Positions 38,667 through 53,608 of a DNA stretch of 64,000 nt are shown in pieces. The stretch spans positions 186,001-250,000 of the forward strand of contig QBYL01000001.1 of NCBI GenBank assembly GCA_003282835.1. Direction: 5' to 3'. A program made the position numbers and the translations under genes. The notes below the pieces were generated by a model that was given only the letters and a program-made list of their open reading frames with translations, made no database searches and had not been told where the DNA came from. The stretch comes from Pelagibacteraceae bacterium AG-325-J13 (lineage in GTDB: Bacteria > Pseudomonadota > Alphaproteobacteria > Pelagibacterales > Pelagibacteraceae). Within the stretch, counting starts at the first letter, position 1; each line of letters begins with the position of its first letter.

Positions 38667-39765
38667 ATTTGAATTTAATAATTACTGGAGGAATATTGAT
38701 AAAAATATTCTGTTCGGTTTCTTAATCTTATTTTTTTTAGGGCTTTTTTTTTCTTTCTCATCTACATCTTCATTAGCAGGCGAAAGATTAAATAAAACAT
38801 ACTACTTTTTTTTTACTAAACACTTGCTTTTTACCTTTGTTGCGCTTTCAATTATGATAATCATTTCTGCTATAGAGACTAATTTTTTGAAAAAAATAAT
38901 TTTACCTTGTTTTATATTATTTTTTTTATTATTAATTTTGGTTCCTATTATCGGCATCGAAGTTAAAGGTGCTAAAAGGTGGTTGAATTTTTATTTGTTT
39001 AGATTGCAGCCAGTAGAACTTTTAAAACCTTTCTTTATCTTAGCAACAGTAAGAATTTTAACTTTTGAAAAATTCAAAAATGATAAAATAAGATATTTAT
39101 TTAGTTTTTTTTTATTAACATCTATAATATTACTTTTAATAGATCAGCCAGATTTAGGTCAAACTATCTTAATCATAGGTAGCTGGATATCTGTTGTATT
39201 CGTTTCAGGCATAAGTTTGAGTTATATATTTGGCTTTTTTCTTATATTTCTAATATTTATATTTTGTATTTTATTTTTAATGCCTGACAAATTTGGATAT
39301 ATTTACAACCGATTGATAACTTTTCTAGACCCTACTAAAGGAGACAACTTTCAATCAACCAAAGCATTGGAGGCAATTAAACAAGGCGGTTTAAAAGGAC
39401 AGGGTATGGGAGAAGGAATATTAAAGGATAGTGTTCCCGAAGCCCATACTGATTACATAATTGCTGTAGTTTCTGAGGAATATGGTTCAATAATATCGAT
39501 ACTTATTATAACTATCTTTTTATATATTTCTTTTAGAATAATCAAAAATTGTGTTTCTAAAAAAGATGAATTTTTGAAATTAGCTTTGTGTGGACTTTCA
39601 TCTTTACTAATTTTTCAAACCTTTATACACGTTGGAGTAAATACTAGTTTGCTACCCACCACTGGAATGACCTTGCCCTTTTTAAGTTATGGAGGGTCTT
39701 CTTTATTTGGAAGCGCCATATTGGCTGGCATGATTTTGAATTACACAAAAATTAAAATTAACTAA
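38647..39765 (+). CDS. ftsW: Septal peptidoglycan glycosyltransferase FtsW
   Basis: SEDS-family polymerase that works with FtsI. About 372 aa from the ATG at 38647 ('MLKNLFKFEFNNYWRN'). An in-frame ATG at 38587 would add 20 residues and lengthen the overlap with murD, which is less likely. Ten or so membrane segments; 'KGAKRWLNFYLFRLQPVELLKPF' in type near residues 95-118, 'DQPDLGQTILI', 'GQGMGEGILKDSVPEAHTDYIIAVVSEE' region and the C-terminal 'TTGMTLPFLSYGGSSL' are diagnostic. Confidence 0.95.
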   Translation: MLKNLFKFEFNNYWRNIDKNILFGFLILFFLGLFFSFSSTSSLAGERLNKTYYFFFTKHLLFTFVALSIMIIISAIETNFLKKIILPCFILFFLLLILVPIIGIEVKGAKRWLNFYLFRLQPVELLKPFFILATVRILTFEKFKNDKIRYLFSFFLLTSIILLLIDQPDLGQTILIIGSWISVVFVSGISLSYIFGFFLIFLIFIFCILFLMPDKFGYIYNRLITFLDPTKGDNFQSTKALEAIKQGGLKGQGMGEGILKDSVPEAHTDYIIAVVSEEYGSIISILIITIFLYISFRIIKNCVSKKDEFLKLALCGLSSLLIFQTFIHVGVNTSLLPTTGMTLPFLSYGGSSLFGSAILAGMILNYTKIKIN

Positions 39766-39767
39766 TA

Positions 39768-40868
39768 ATGATAACAACAAAAAAAATAATTATTGCAACA
39801 GGTGGCACTGGGGGTCATGTGCTCCCAGCATATAGTTTAGCTAAGTATTTAGATCAAAAAAAAATTAAAATAAAAATGACTTCTGATAAAAGGGGTATAA
39901 AGTACTTAAAAGACAACCATGATATTGAAATTATAAATATTATCTCCTCAACAATTTTTAAAAATAGTTTATTAAAATCATTTATTTCTTTATTTATTAT
40001 TTTTTATTCAATTATTAGGTCTTCTTTTATTTTATTTTTTGAAAAACCAAATTTAGTCATTGGTATGGGTGGATATTCTTCATTTCCGGTTTGTCTAGCA
40101 TCAAAATTACTCGGAATCCCACTGATAATTTATGAAAACAACCTTTTTATAGGTAAAGCTAATAAATATTTATTACCATTTGTAGAAAAAGTTTTGGTGT
40201 CTAACAGAGAATTAGAGGGTATTCCAAAAAAATATGAAAAAAAAGTACATCAAGTCGGAAATTTAATTAGACAAGAAATAATGAATTTTAATTCAACTCT
40301 AAGTTATAATGAAAAAAAAGACAATCTCAGAATATTAATTTTAGGTGGAAGCCAAGCTGCAAAAATTTTTGCGGAAAAATTACCATTGATATTTAAAAGG
40401 TGCGTTGAAAGCAACATACGTTTACAAATTTTTCAACAATGTTTACCTGAGCAAAATTCAATTTTGAATTCTTTATATAATAATTTAAAGATAAAATTTG
40501 AAATATTCAATTTTAGCAACAATATAATTAGCTATTTTTCACAAATTGATTTAGCAATTACTCGAGCAGGATCATCCATGCTAGCAGAATTGAGTAATGC
40601 CAATATTCCTTTTATTTCTGTTCCATTGCCTTCATCAGCTGATAATCATCAGTTAAAAAATGCTATGTATTATAAAAAAAACGGCTATAGCTATTTAGTA
40701 GAGGAAAAAGATATAGACAATAAAATGTTTAATTTAATTGAAAATATTAGTAAAAACTCAAATTTATTAAATGAGATTAAAAAAAAACAAAATACATACT
40801 CTGATAAGTCAGTATATGACAATATAAATAATCTAATATCGAAAGTTATAAACTATGAAAAGCATTAG
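39768..40868 (+). CDS. murG: Lipid II synthase MurG
   Basis: Adds GlcNAc to lipid I at the inner face of the inner membrane. 366 aa GT-B enzyme. 'IATGGTGGHVLPAYSLAKYL' at residues 9-28, 'VIGMGGYSSFPVCLASKLLGIPLIIYENN' region near 95-123, 'ILILGGSQAAKIF' near 190 and 'AITRAGSSMLAELSNANIPFISVPLP' region near 262-287. It starts 2 bases after ftsW and overlaps murC by 14. Confidence 0.97.
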   Translation: MITTKKIIIATGGTGGHVLPAYSLAKYLDQKKIKIKMTSDKRGIKYLKDNHDIEIINIISSTIFKNSLLKSFISLFIIFYSIIRSSFILFFEKPNLVIGMGGYSSFPVCLASKLLGIPLIIYENNLFIGKANKYLLPFVEKVLVSNRELEGIPKKYEKKVHQVGNLIRQEIMNFNSTLSYNEKKDNLRILILGGSQAAKIFAEKLPLIFKRCVESNIRLQIFQQCLPEQNSILNSLYNNLKIKFEIFNFSNNIISYFSQIDLAITRAGSSMLAELSNANIPFISVPLPSSADNHQLKNAMYYKKNGYSYLVEEKDIDNKMFNLIENISKNSNLLNEIKKKQNTYSDKSVYDNINNLISKVINYEKH

Positions 40869-42252
40869 AATTGCTCAAAAAGAAATTATACATTTTATCG
40901 GCATAGGTGGAATTGGAATGAGTGGTTTAGCCCAGGTGATGAAGACAATGGGTTTTAAAATACAAGGTAGTGATCAACAAAAAAATAAAAATATTTCTCA
41001 GTGCACAAAAAAAGGTATCAAAATATTTATTGGGCATGTAAAAAAAAATCTTAAAAATGTTACCATTGTAGTTAAATCTTCAGCCATTAAAAACAATAAT
41101 TCAGAAATAAAAGAAGCCAAAAAAAAAAAAATTCCAATCTATTCTAGAGCAGAAATGTTAGCTAATGTTGTCTCTTTAAAAAAGAATATTATCATAACTG
41201 GCTCACATGGAAAAACTACGACAACTTCACTAGTAGCAAAGATATTATCAGATCAAAAACTTGATCCTACGATAATTAATGGAGGAGTAATTAACTCATT
41301 CAATAATAATGCCAAGTTAGGTAAAGGAGATTGGGCAATTTTAGAGGCAGATGAGTCAGATGGTAGCTTTTTAAAATTGCCAATAAACTATTCAATTGTG
41401 ACTAACTTAGATCACGAACATCTTGATTATTATAAAAATTATAAAAATTTAGAAAAAGCTTTCATAGAATTTATAAACAAAACTCCACCAATAGGAAAAT
41501 CTATAATTTGTACAGATGATAAAAATATTAAAAATATTTTATTTAAAATTAAGAATAAGAATATTTTAACTTATGGTTTCAATAAAAAAGCTAATTTTAA
41601 AATTAGTAATGTTAAATATAGATTAAACTATTCTTTATTTGATTTAAATTACAAAGATTTAAAGAATCGTAATATTAGAATTAAGAATATTAATGTAAGG
41701 TTAATTGGGAAACATAATGTTTTAAACTCAGCAGCAGCAACAGCAGTTTGCATTAACCTGGGTGTAAAGATAAATATAATAAAAAAAGCATTAAGAAATT
41801 TTTCTGGCGTCCAAAGAAGAATGACTAAAGTATTCAGTAAAAATAAAAATCAATTTTTTGATGATTATGCCCATCATCCAACTGAAATTTCTGCTATTCT
41901 AGAGGGTATAGACCAAGTTTATAAGAAAAGAAGAATAATCAGTGTATTTGAACCGCATCGTTATTCCAGAGTCTTGTCACTAATGAAATCTTTTTCTAAT
42001 TCTTTTATTAAATCCGATTTAGTTTTACTTTGTCCTATTTATGCAGCTGGAGAAAAAAAGAATTCAAAATTTAATATTATTAGCTTTGGTAAGTTAATTT
42101 CAAAAAAATCAAAGACACAGGTAATACTAGTTAGAAACTTAAAAGAATTATCTAACTATCTGAAAAGAAATTTAATAAGTGATGAAATTATTATTGGTAT
42201 GGGAGCAGGTAAAATTTCTCAATGGATGAGAGAGTTGAAACTAATCTTATGA
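40855..42252 (+). CDS. murC: UDP-N-acetylmuramate--L-alanine ligase
   Basis: First amino-acid ligase of peptidoglycan synthesis. 465 aa. N-terminal 'IHFIGIGGIGMSGLAQVM' near residue 13, ATP motif 'ITGSHGKTTTTSLVAKIL' near 119, 'LEADESDGSFLKL' near 163, 'VTNLDHEHLDYY' near 183, 'DDYAHHPTEISAIL' near 336 and 'FEPHRYSR' near 365. Overlaps murG (14 bases) and ends in an ATGA junction with murB. Confidence 0.97.
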   Translation: MKSIRIAQKEIIHFIGIGGIGMSGLAQVMKTMGFKIQGSDQQKNKNISQCTKKGIKIFIGHVKKNLKNVTIVVKSSAIKNNNSEIKEAKKKKIPIYSRAEMLANVVSLKKNIIITGSHGKTTTTSLVAKILSDQKLDPTIINGGVINSFNNNAKLGKGDWAILEADESDGSFLKLPINYSIVTNLDHEHLDYYKNYKNLEKAFIEFINKTPPIGKSIICTDDKNIKNILFKIKNKNILTYGFNKKANFKISNVKYRLNYSLFDLNYKDLKNRNIRIKNINVRLIGKHNVLNSAAATAVCINLGVKINIIKKALRNFSGVQRRMTKVFSKNKNQFFDDYAHHPTEISAILEGIDQVYKKRRIISVFEPHRYSRVLSLMKSFSNSFIKSDLVLLCPIYAAGEKKNSKFNIISFGKLISKKSKTQVILVRNLKELSNYLKRNLISDEIIIGMGAGKISQWMRELKLIL

Positions 42253-43157
42253 ATTCTGATACTGAAAATTTATTACAAAAATTTGAAAAAAATCTCATAC
42301 TTAAAGAAGATTTATCAAAATATAATTGGTTTAATTTGGGTGGTCCAGCTGACATTTTTTTTAAACCTGAGAACAAAGAGCAGTTAAAAAATTTTTTAAA
42401 AGAAATAAAACAAAAAAGTTACAATATATATATTTTGGGTGCAGGCTCTAACACTTTAATCAGAGATTCTGGCATTAAAGGAGTAGTAATAAAACTAGGT
42501 TCAAAGTTTTCTGACATTAAATTATTAGAAAAAGACACTATCGAGGTTGGCGCAGGCATACTTGATAGAAAAGTTGCAGATTTTGCGCAAAATAATTGTA
42601 TAAGTAACTTGGAGTTTTTATCATGCATTCCTGGATCAATAGGTGGAGCGGTTATAATGAACAGTGGTTGCTATGGTACTGATATTTCTAAAATCTTATT
42701 ATCAATTAAAGTTATAGATGAAAAAGGGGAAGAAAAAGAAATTCCCAACAAAGATATAAATTTTTGTTATAGGGGATCTGCTATCCCTAAAAATTATATT
42801 ATTCTGTCTGCTATTTTGAAGGGTTCTAATTCTCCTAAAAATTCAATCGAAAAGAAACAGAGGGAATTAATCCAAAGAAAAAAAGACTCTCAACCAAGCC
42901 AAGTTAAAACAGGGGGTAGTACGTTTAAAAATGATAATACTAAAAAGGCATGGCAACTTATTAAAGAATCCGGATGTGAAAAATTTTCTGTTGGAGATGC
43001 AAAAATTTCAGAAAAACATTGTAATTTTTTTATCAATAACGGAAATGCAAAAACTTCTGATATCGAGGCGTTAATTACAAAAGTTAAAAATCAAGTTAAG
43101 TCTAAAACTGGCATAAACCTTGAATTAGAGATAAAAATTATTGGTGATGAAAAATAA
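42249..43157 (+). CDS. murB: UDP-N-acetylenolpyruvoylglucosamine reductase
   Basis: FAD enzyme making UDP-MurNAc. About 302 aa from the ATG at 42249, which forms a classic ATGA overlap with the murC stop; an in-frame upstream start at 42222 exists but is less likely. 'YNWFNLGGPADIFFKP' near residue 26, 'LGAGSNTLIRDSGIKGVVI' near 65, 'LEFLSCIPGSIGGAVIMNSGCYG' region, 'CYRGSAIP' and the catalytic Ser in 'TGGSTFKN' near 220 are present. Confidence 0.95.
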   Translation: MNSDTENLLQKFEKNLILKEDLSKYNWFNLGGPADIFFKPENKEQLKNFLKEIKQKSYNIYILGAGSNTLIRDSGIKGVVIKLGSKFSDIKLLEKDTIEVGAGILDRKVADFAQNNCISNLEFLSCIPGSIGGAVIMNSGCYGTDISKILLSIKVIDEKGEEKEIPNKDINFCYRGSAIPKNYIILSAILKGSNSPKNSIEKKQRELIQRKKDSQPSQVKTGGSTFKNDNTKKAWQLIKESGCEKFSVGDAKISEKHCNFFINNGNAKTSDIEALITKVKNQVKSKTGINLELEIKIIGDEK

Positions 43158-44076
43158 AAAAGTTTTGGTTGTTCTAGGCGGCACATCTGGTGAAAGAGCA
43201 GTGAGTCTTGAAAGTGGAAACTCCTGTGCAAAGGCCTTAAAAAAAAAAGGATATAAAGTATCAATTTTTGATCCTAAAAAAAAATTATTTAATTTAATTG
43301 ATAGAAATAAAGTCGATATAATATTTAATGCATTACACGGCAAAGATGGTGAAGATGGCATTGCTCAAAGTTATTTTGAATATTTAAGAATTCCATACAC
43401 ACATTCTGGCGTCATTAGCTCTCACAACGCTATGAATAAAGTAATTTCTAAAAAAATTTTTGAAATAAATAAGATTAAAACACCAAAATACTTTGTAATA
43501 AATAGAAAGAATTTTAACAAGAAAAATATCAATGTAACGATCAAAAGAAAAAAAATTAAGTTTCCTATAGTAGTTAAACCAATAAACGAAGGATCAAGTC
43601 TTGGTGTTTATATCTGTAAAAATCTAAATGAAATTAATAAATCAACGAAATCGCTTTATAAGAAATATGAGGAGATAATGTTTGAACCTTATATTGGAGG
43701 ACAGGAAATACAGGTTGCTGTAATAAATGGAAAACCTCTAGGTGCTATAGAGTTGAGACCAAAAAGAAAGTTTTATGATTATAAAGCAAAATATTCAAAA
43801 AAGGCTAAAACAGAACATATAATGCCAGCCAATTTGAAAAAAAATAGATATTCAGAAGTTTTAAAAATTGCAAAAAAAGCACACGATGCATTAGAATGCA
43901 AGGGTGTGACAAGATCAGATTTTAAGTTTTATAAAAACAAATTTTATCTTTTAGAGTTAAATACACAACCAGGCATGACTAGCTTATCTTTAGTGCCTGA
44001 AATTGCAAATTATAAAGGTATTAGTTTTGAAAATTTGGTTGAAAAAATATTATTAAATGCAAGTTTAAATAGATGA
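43147..44076 (+). CDS. ddl: D-alanine--D-alanine ligase
   Basis: ATP-grasp ligase that makes D-Ala-D-Ala for MurF. About 309 aa from the ATG at 43147, overlapping murB by 11 bases. 'VLGGTSGERAVSLESG' near residue 10, 'NALHGKDGEDG' near 62, 'VKPINEGSSLGVYIC' near 140, 'TRSDFKFYKNKFYLLELNTQPGMT' region near 258-282. The overall length matches DdlB. Ends in an ATGA overlap with ftsQ. Confidence 0.96.
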   Translation: MKNKKVLVVLGGTSGERAVSLESGNSCAKALKKKGYKVSIFDPKKKLFNLIDRNKVDIIFNALHGKDGEDGIAQSYFEYLRIPYTHSGVISSHNAMNKVISKKIFEINKIKTPKYFVINRKNFNKKNINVTIKRKKIKFPIVVKPINEGSSLGVYICKNLNEINKSTKSLYKKYEEIMFEPYIGGQEIQVAVINGKPLGAIELRPKRKFYDYKAKYSKKAKTEHIMPANLKKNRYSEVLKIAKKAHDALECKGVTRSDFKFYKNKFYLLELNTQPGMTSLSLVPEIANYKGISFENLVEKILLNASLNR

Positions 44077-44732
44077 AAAAATCATATGTTGGATTGATTG
44101 TAATTTTTTTTTTATTAACTACGTATAGTCCAAAATTTGACTTTCAATCTGGTATAAATTTTAACATAAAGAAAATTATAATTTTAGATAATGATATCCT
44201 TGATGATAGAGAGATCAAAAAAAGTTTAGTATTTTTATATGAAAAAAACTTATTTTTTTTAAATGAAGAAGATATTAAAAAAGCTCTTATAGACAAACCA
44301 TTTTTAGAAAGTTTTAGTTTAAAAAAGATTTATCCATTTACCATCAAACTAAATATTGAAGAAAAAAAACCAATTGCTATTTTACATATAAAAAAGCAAA
44401 AATTTTATATTTCCGATAAAGGAGATTTAATAAATTATAAAGAAACCGAAAGATTCGAAAAATTACCTAATGTGTTTGGAAATGGGAAAAATTTCTATTT
44501 ATTTTATAAAGATCTCCAAAATATAGATTTTCCAATAAAAACTGTAAAAAATTTTTATTTCTTCGAGTCAGGTAGATGGGATTTAGTTTTACGAGATAAA
44601 AAAATAATTAAGCTACCAAATAAAGATTATTTATTAAGCTTAGAAAATTTTATGCTTTCAAAAGAAAATAAAAGTTTTAGTAATTATAAGATATTTGACT
44701 ATAGAATTAAAAATCAACTAATTTTAAATTAG
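44073..44732 (+). CDS. ftsQ: Divergent FtsQ (POTRA) division protein
   Basis: A 219-aa bitopic protein: membrane segment at residues 5-18 and a periplasmic part with a POTRA-like domain ('FNIKKIIILDNDILDDREIKKSL', then 'FLESFSLKKIYPFTIKLNIEEKKPIAI' region) followed by the FtsQ beta-domain. FtsQ recruits FtsL/FtsB to the septum. It is short for the family (typically 250-300 aa), mainly at the N-terminus. The call rests on the POTRA pattern and the ddl-ftsQ-ftsA position. Confidence 0.82.
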   Translation: MKKSYVGLIVIFFLLTTYSPKFDFQSGINFNIKKIIILDNDILDDREIKKSLVFLYEKNLFFLNEEDIKKALIDKPFLESFSLKKIYPFTIKLNIEEKKPIAILHIKKQKFYISDKGDLINYKETERFEKLPNVFGNGKNFYLFYKDLQNIDFPIKTVKNFYFFESGRWDLVLRDKKIIKLPNKDYLLSLENFMLSKENKSFSNYKIFDYRIKNQLILN

Positions 44733-44735
44733 ACA

Positions 44736-45935
44736 ATGAAAACTAACACTTTCGATTTATTCGTAGAAATAAATGATAAAAACTTCATTTTTGTTGTTGG
44801 ATCATATGATGAAATACATAATCTAAGAATAATTGAAAAAAAAATTGTAGAAAATGAGTTCTTTAAAAAAAAGATTAAATCTGATTTACTAAATACTCAA
44901 CAGTTATTAAAAAATACTATTCAAAATCTAGAGGAAAAATTAGATTGTATTTTTAAAGAAGTAGTAGTCATCTTAGAAAATTTCGATTTTTCTTGTATCA
45001 ATATTTCAGGTTTTAAAAAACTTAATGGTTCACAAGTTTTAAGAGAAAATATTTCTTATATACTCAATTCATTGAAGTTAGCTATTACCGAAACTGAAAA
45101 AGAAGAAGCTATAATACATATATTTAATTCTCAAAGTTTATTGGACAGAACATCTTACGAAAACTTGCCTATCGGTCTTTATGGAAATTTTTTTCAACAC
45201 GAACTTAGTTTTTTTCTTATGAATAATCAAGAACTTAAAAAGATTAGAAAAGTTTTTGGTGTAAATAATTTAAAAATTAAAAAAATTTTAATTAAAGATT
45301 ATATTGAAGGGGTAAAATTGATTGATAAGAAAAAAAATGATGGAACCTTTTTTATGATTAAATTTAATAAAGATAATATAAATTTAATTTATTTTGAAAA
45401 ATCCTCTTTTAAGTATACACAAAATTTTAAATTTGGAACTAATTTAATTCTTAATGATATTGAAAAAGTTTGTGAAATAAGTCGAAGTACGATTGAAAAA
45501 ATTTTGCATGATAGATATTTTGAAAAAAAAGATTTTGAAGAAAATGAATTTTTAGAAGTAGAATATTTTAGAAATGAGAAATTTAAAAAGGTAAAAAAAC
45601 AGTTGATCGCAGATGTCTCGGTTGCAAGGATTGAAGAATTTATAAGTCTCATATTTAATAATAATAAAAATTTACAGTTATATAAAAAAGAAAATAATTT
45701 AATATATTTTTTAATAGAAGATCAAAATATAAAAAATAATTTTGATAATAATTTTAATTATCACTTTTCCAAAAAAATTCCGTCACAATCGTCATTAATA
45801 AATAGTTTTGATTTAGACACATTATTTATTAAAGCTGCAAATATTTCTATTTTTGGATGGAAAAAAGAAGCTGTTCCAATTATCCATACTAAGAAATCAT
45901 TTATAACAAGGATTTTTAAGTCTTTATTTGGGTAA
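44736..45935 (+). CDS. ftsA: Highly divergent FtsA-like protein lacking recognisable ATP-binding motifs
   Basis: A 399-aa gene in the ftsA position. FtsA is an actin-like protein that anchors FtsZ to the membrane. Residual similarity: 'CINISGFKKLNGSQVLRENI' near residues 88-107 resembles the IAG..I...G.V.I..I block, and 'FGTNLILNDIEKVCEI' near 230 resembles GG..IT.DIA. The Phosphate-1 motif (usual xxDIGTTK) reads VEINDKN. The Phosphate-2 motif (DIGGGTTD) reads KFNKDNIN, and the adenosine LTGG block is not found. The C-terminal amphipathic membrane helix is kept ('SFITRIFKSLFG'). Full length and in frame, so probably functional as an anchor without ATP binding; that is inference. Confidence 0.75.
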   Translation: MKTNTFDLFVEINDKNFIFVVGSYDEIHNLRIIEKKIVENEFFKKKIKSDLLNTQQLLKNTIQNLEEKLDCIFKEVVVILENFDFSCINISGFKKLNGSQVLRENISYILNSLKLAITETEKEEAIIHIFNSQSLLDRTSYENLPIGLYGNFFQHELSFFLMNNQELKKIRKVFGVNNLKIKKILIKDYIEGVKLIDKKKNDGTFFMIKFNKDNINLIYFEKSSFKYTQNFKFGTNLILNDIEKVCEISRSTIEKILHDRYFEKKDFEENEFLEVEYFRNEKFKKVKKQLIADVSVARIEEFISLIFNNNKNLQLYKKENNLIYFLIEDQNIKNNFDNNFNYHFSKKIPSQSSLINSFDLDTLFIKAANISIFGWKKEAVPIIHTKKSFITRIFKSLFG

Positions 45936-46000
45936 TTTTGTTTTTTTTTGAAACATTTGTTGTTTTAATCTGGCGTTGTAAAATCTATATATAATTCGAA

Positions 46001-46927
46001 ATGTTAAATTTTAATCAAAAAACTTTAAAAGATACAATTAAGCTAAATGGAATAGGACTTCACAATGGTGTTAATGTTAACTTAACCATTAAACCAGCTA
46101 AAGAAAATTTCGGTATAAAGTTTTGTAGGATCGATATTGAAAAAAATAATTTGATTGAAGCAAACTATAAAAATGTAACCGAACCAATACTATGCACTAA
46201 GATTAAAAATAATAATGGTGTTACAGTTTCTACTGTAGAACATTTAATGGCTGCTTTTTTTGGTGAAGGTATTGATAATGCTTTAGTGGAAATAGATGCT
46301 GCAGAGGTACCAATATTGGATGGTTCAGCAATTGAATTTGTTGAAGCTATAAGATCTGTTGGAATAAAAGAACAAAATGAACAAAGAAAATTTATTTCAG
46401 TAAAAAAAAAAGTTGAGATTAAAGAAGGAAATAAGTTTATGTCTATAGAGCCCTTGAATAATGATTTAGTTGTAGACTTTGAAATAGTTTACAAAAATCC
46501 TTTAATCAGAACCAGAAGAAAAGAGTTCAAGTTAAGTGAAGGAAATTTAACTAATATTTATAATTCTAGAACATTCTGCTTATATGAAGATATTGATTTT
46601 ATCAAAAGTCAAGGTTTGGCAAAGGGCGGATCTCTGGAAAATGCTATCGTAGTGAGAGAAAATGAAATATTAAATGATGATGGGCTAAGAAATAGACATG
46701 AGTTTATTTACCATAAAATTTTAGATTGTTTGGGTGATCTAATGTTGACTGGATATAGGATTTTAGGATTCGTGAAAACTTCCCAAGGAGGTCATGCTTT
46801 AACAAACAAATTACTTTTAAAATTTTTATCAGACCAATCAAATTGGTCGCTTGACAGTTCAGAATCTGTCAAAAAAAAAAATCTTATCGAAGATTCTAAC
46901 AAAAAAACACTTTCAGCGAGTTTATAG
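46001..46927 (+). CDS. lpxC: UDP-3-O-acyl-N-acetylglucosamine deacetylase
   Basis: Committed step of lipid A synthesis; zinc enzyme and regulated drug target. 308 aa. 'GIGLHNGVNVNLTIKPA' near residue 16, zinc His in 'STVEHLMAAFFG' near 77, 'EVPILDGSAIEFVEAI' near 103, and 'RHEFIYHKILDCLGDLMLTG' near 231-250 with the second His and the Asp. A TATAAT sits at 45990-45995, only 5 bases before the ATG, with no good -35. It starts 65 bases after ftsA. Its presence shows a lipid A-bearing outer membrane. Confidence 0.96.
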   Translation: MLNFNQKTLKDTIKLNGIGLHNGVNVNLTIKPAKENFGIKFCRIDIEKNNLIEANYKNVTEPILCTKIKNNNGVTVSTVEHLMAAFFGEGIDNALVEIDAAEVPILDGSAIEFVEAIRSVGIKEQNEQRKFISVKKKVEIKEGNKFMSIEPLNNDLVVDFEIVYKNPLIRTRRKEFKLSEGNLTNIYNSRTFCLYEDIDFIKSQGLAKGGSLENAIVVRENEILNDDGLRNRHEFIYHKILDCLGDLMLTGYRILGFVKTSQGGHALTNKLLLKFLSDQSNWSLDSSESVKKKNLIEDSNKKTLSASL

Positions 46928-46973
46928 TAAATCTTAATTTTACCTAATATTAATTTTTTGGTATGTATTTTAG

Positions 46974-51521
<4,548 letters not shown>

Positions 51522-51534
<13 letters not shown>

Positions 51535-53564
51535 TTAAGTAATTTATTTTTTTTAAATCTATCCCAGCCTGGACTTCTATATCCTTCATCGAATTCGATT
51601 GAACTATCTTGATTAAACTCGAAATCCTCTACTGAGTCTAAGTTGATTTCATTTTTTTCAACACTTTCTTCTGGGATTTCATTAATAAATCTAGATGGTA
51701 ACGCATCCATCCAATCACCATGATAAGCTCTTTTCATCGCAAACGACAAATAAGCTTCTTTTTTTGCTCTCGTAATACCAACATATGCTAATCGTCTTTC
51801 CTCCTCTAAAGCAAAATCACCTTTTTCCTCTAATGATTTTTGATGAGGAAATAGACCCTCTTCCCAACCAGGTAGAAAAACTACATCAAACTCTAAACCT
51901 TTAGCTGCATGCATTGTCATCAAGTTTACTTTAGCACCTTCCCAATCTTGATCTATTGATGTTGCAAGTGCCACATGTTCGAGAAAACTTTGTAAATTGT
52001 CGTAATCTCGCATGGCTCTTAAAAGCTCCTTCAAATTTTCTAATTTATTTTCATTTTCTAAATCCTTTTTATTCTTCAGCATTTCAGAATAACCTGATTC
52101 ATCTAATATTAGTTTTAATAAATCGTAGTGTTTCATTTCAGAAGAATTTTTTCGCCATTTGTCAATCATTTTTAAAAGTTGGACTAGAGCAGCTTTAATT
52201 TTTGGTTTTAATGACCCATCTTCAATTAGCTTATAAATTGAGTCTTCTAAACATAACTTATTTGTTTTCCCAAATAGGTAAATTTGATTTAGTGTACTTT
52301 CACCTACGCCTCGTTTAGGAGCTCCAATTACTCTTTCTAAAGCTAAATCGTCAAATTTTTGATTAATAATTCTTAAGTATGAGACTGCATCTTTAATTTC
52401 TGCTCTTTCATAAAATTTAATACCACCTAAAACTCGATAACCTATTCCAACTTGTAAAAACCGTTCTTCAAATTCTCTAGTTTGGTAAATTGCTCTTACT
52501 AAAATTGAAACATGATTAAGAGAATATTTTTTCTTAATATTTTCAATAATATCACTTACACCTTGAGCTTCATCTTTTCCAGTTCTGTAACAATTTAGTT
52601 TGACGAGTTCACCTTGACTAGCGGATGACCATAATTTTTTTCCTACTCTACTAGTATTATTAGATATCAAGGATGATGCAGTTTCTAAAATATTTTTAGT
52701 AGATCGATAATTTTGTTCTAATTTAAATATCTTACAATCTTTATAAATTTGATCAAAAGTCAAAAAATTTTTTATTTCAGCACCTCTCCAACTATATATA
52801 GACTGGTCATCATCACCAACACAACAAATATTTTTTTTTTCATTTACCAAAAGGTTTAACCATTTATTTTGGATAAAATTTGTATCCTGAAATTCATCAA
52901 CTAAAATATACTTAAAGTTATTCTGATATATACTTTTAATATCTTCATGTTCTTCAAAAAGTTTGACACAAAATAATATTAAATCACCAAAATCAAATGC
53001 GTTTAAATCTTTTGTCTTATTTTGATAAATTTCATATACTTTCAAAATTGATCTAAGAATTGATCCTGATTTATTTAATTTTACATCCTTTGGTAAAAAA
53101 CCTTTGTTTTTCCATTGATCAATATGATACAAAATTAATTGTGGAGAAAATTTTTTTGCATCTAACTCCTCACCTTTCACGATATTTCTAATTAATTTTT
53201 TTTGATCATCTGTATCTAATATTGTAAAATTACTTTTATAACCAAGCGCTTCGGCATGTCGTCTTAAAAATTTCACACTTATGGAATGAAAAGTCCCTAG
53301 CCAAGGTATAGAATTAGAACTTCCTTTGAGGTACTGCAAAACTCTATTTTGCATTTCTTTCGCCGCCTTATTTGTAAAAGTCACACATAAAATTTGGTTT
53401 GGCCAAGCTTTTTTTTGATTTATAATATGTATTAATCTTGTTGTTAATACTCTTGTCTTCCCTGAGCCAGCACCAGCAACAATCAAATTTGGTCCTTCGG
53501 TATTAAGAACTGCTTCCTTTTGTTCTTTGTTAAGGTTTTCAATTAAGTTATCTATGTTATTCAT
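51522..53564 (-). CDS. uvrD: UvrD/PcrA-type DNA helicase
   Basis: Superfamily 1A 3'-5' helicase of excision and mismatch repair. 680 aa. Motif I 'VAGAGSGKTRVLTTRL' near residue 30, Ia 'VTFTNKAAKEM', II 'ILVDEFQDTN' near 220, III 'GDDDQSIYSWRGAE' near 250, IV 'QNYRST', V 'MTMHAAKGLEFDVVFL' and VI 'VGITRAKK'. The C-terminus is acidic with a basic end. It sits between pepP (overlap) and the divergent AsmA-like gene. It complements uvrB and uvrC elsewhere in the window. Confidence 0.95.
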
Positions 53565-53608
53565 AATTAGGAATTTTCATTTATATACTAGATATAAAAA
53601 TAAAAAAA

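Noticed and set aside
45957-45995. Leaderless promoter for lpxC
   Set aside because: TATAAT at 45990 is good but no -35 lies at 16-18 bases; TTGTTG is 27 bases away. Not claimed as a promoter.
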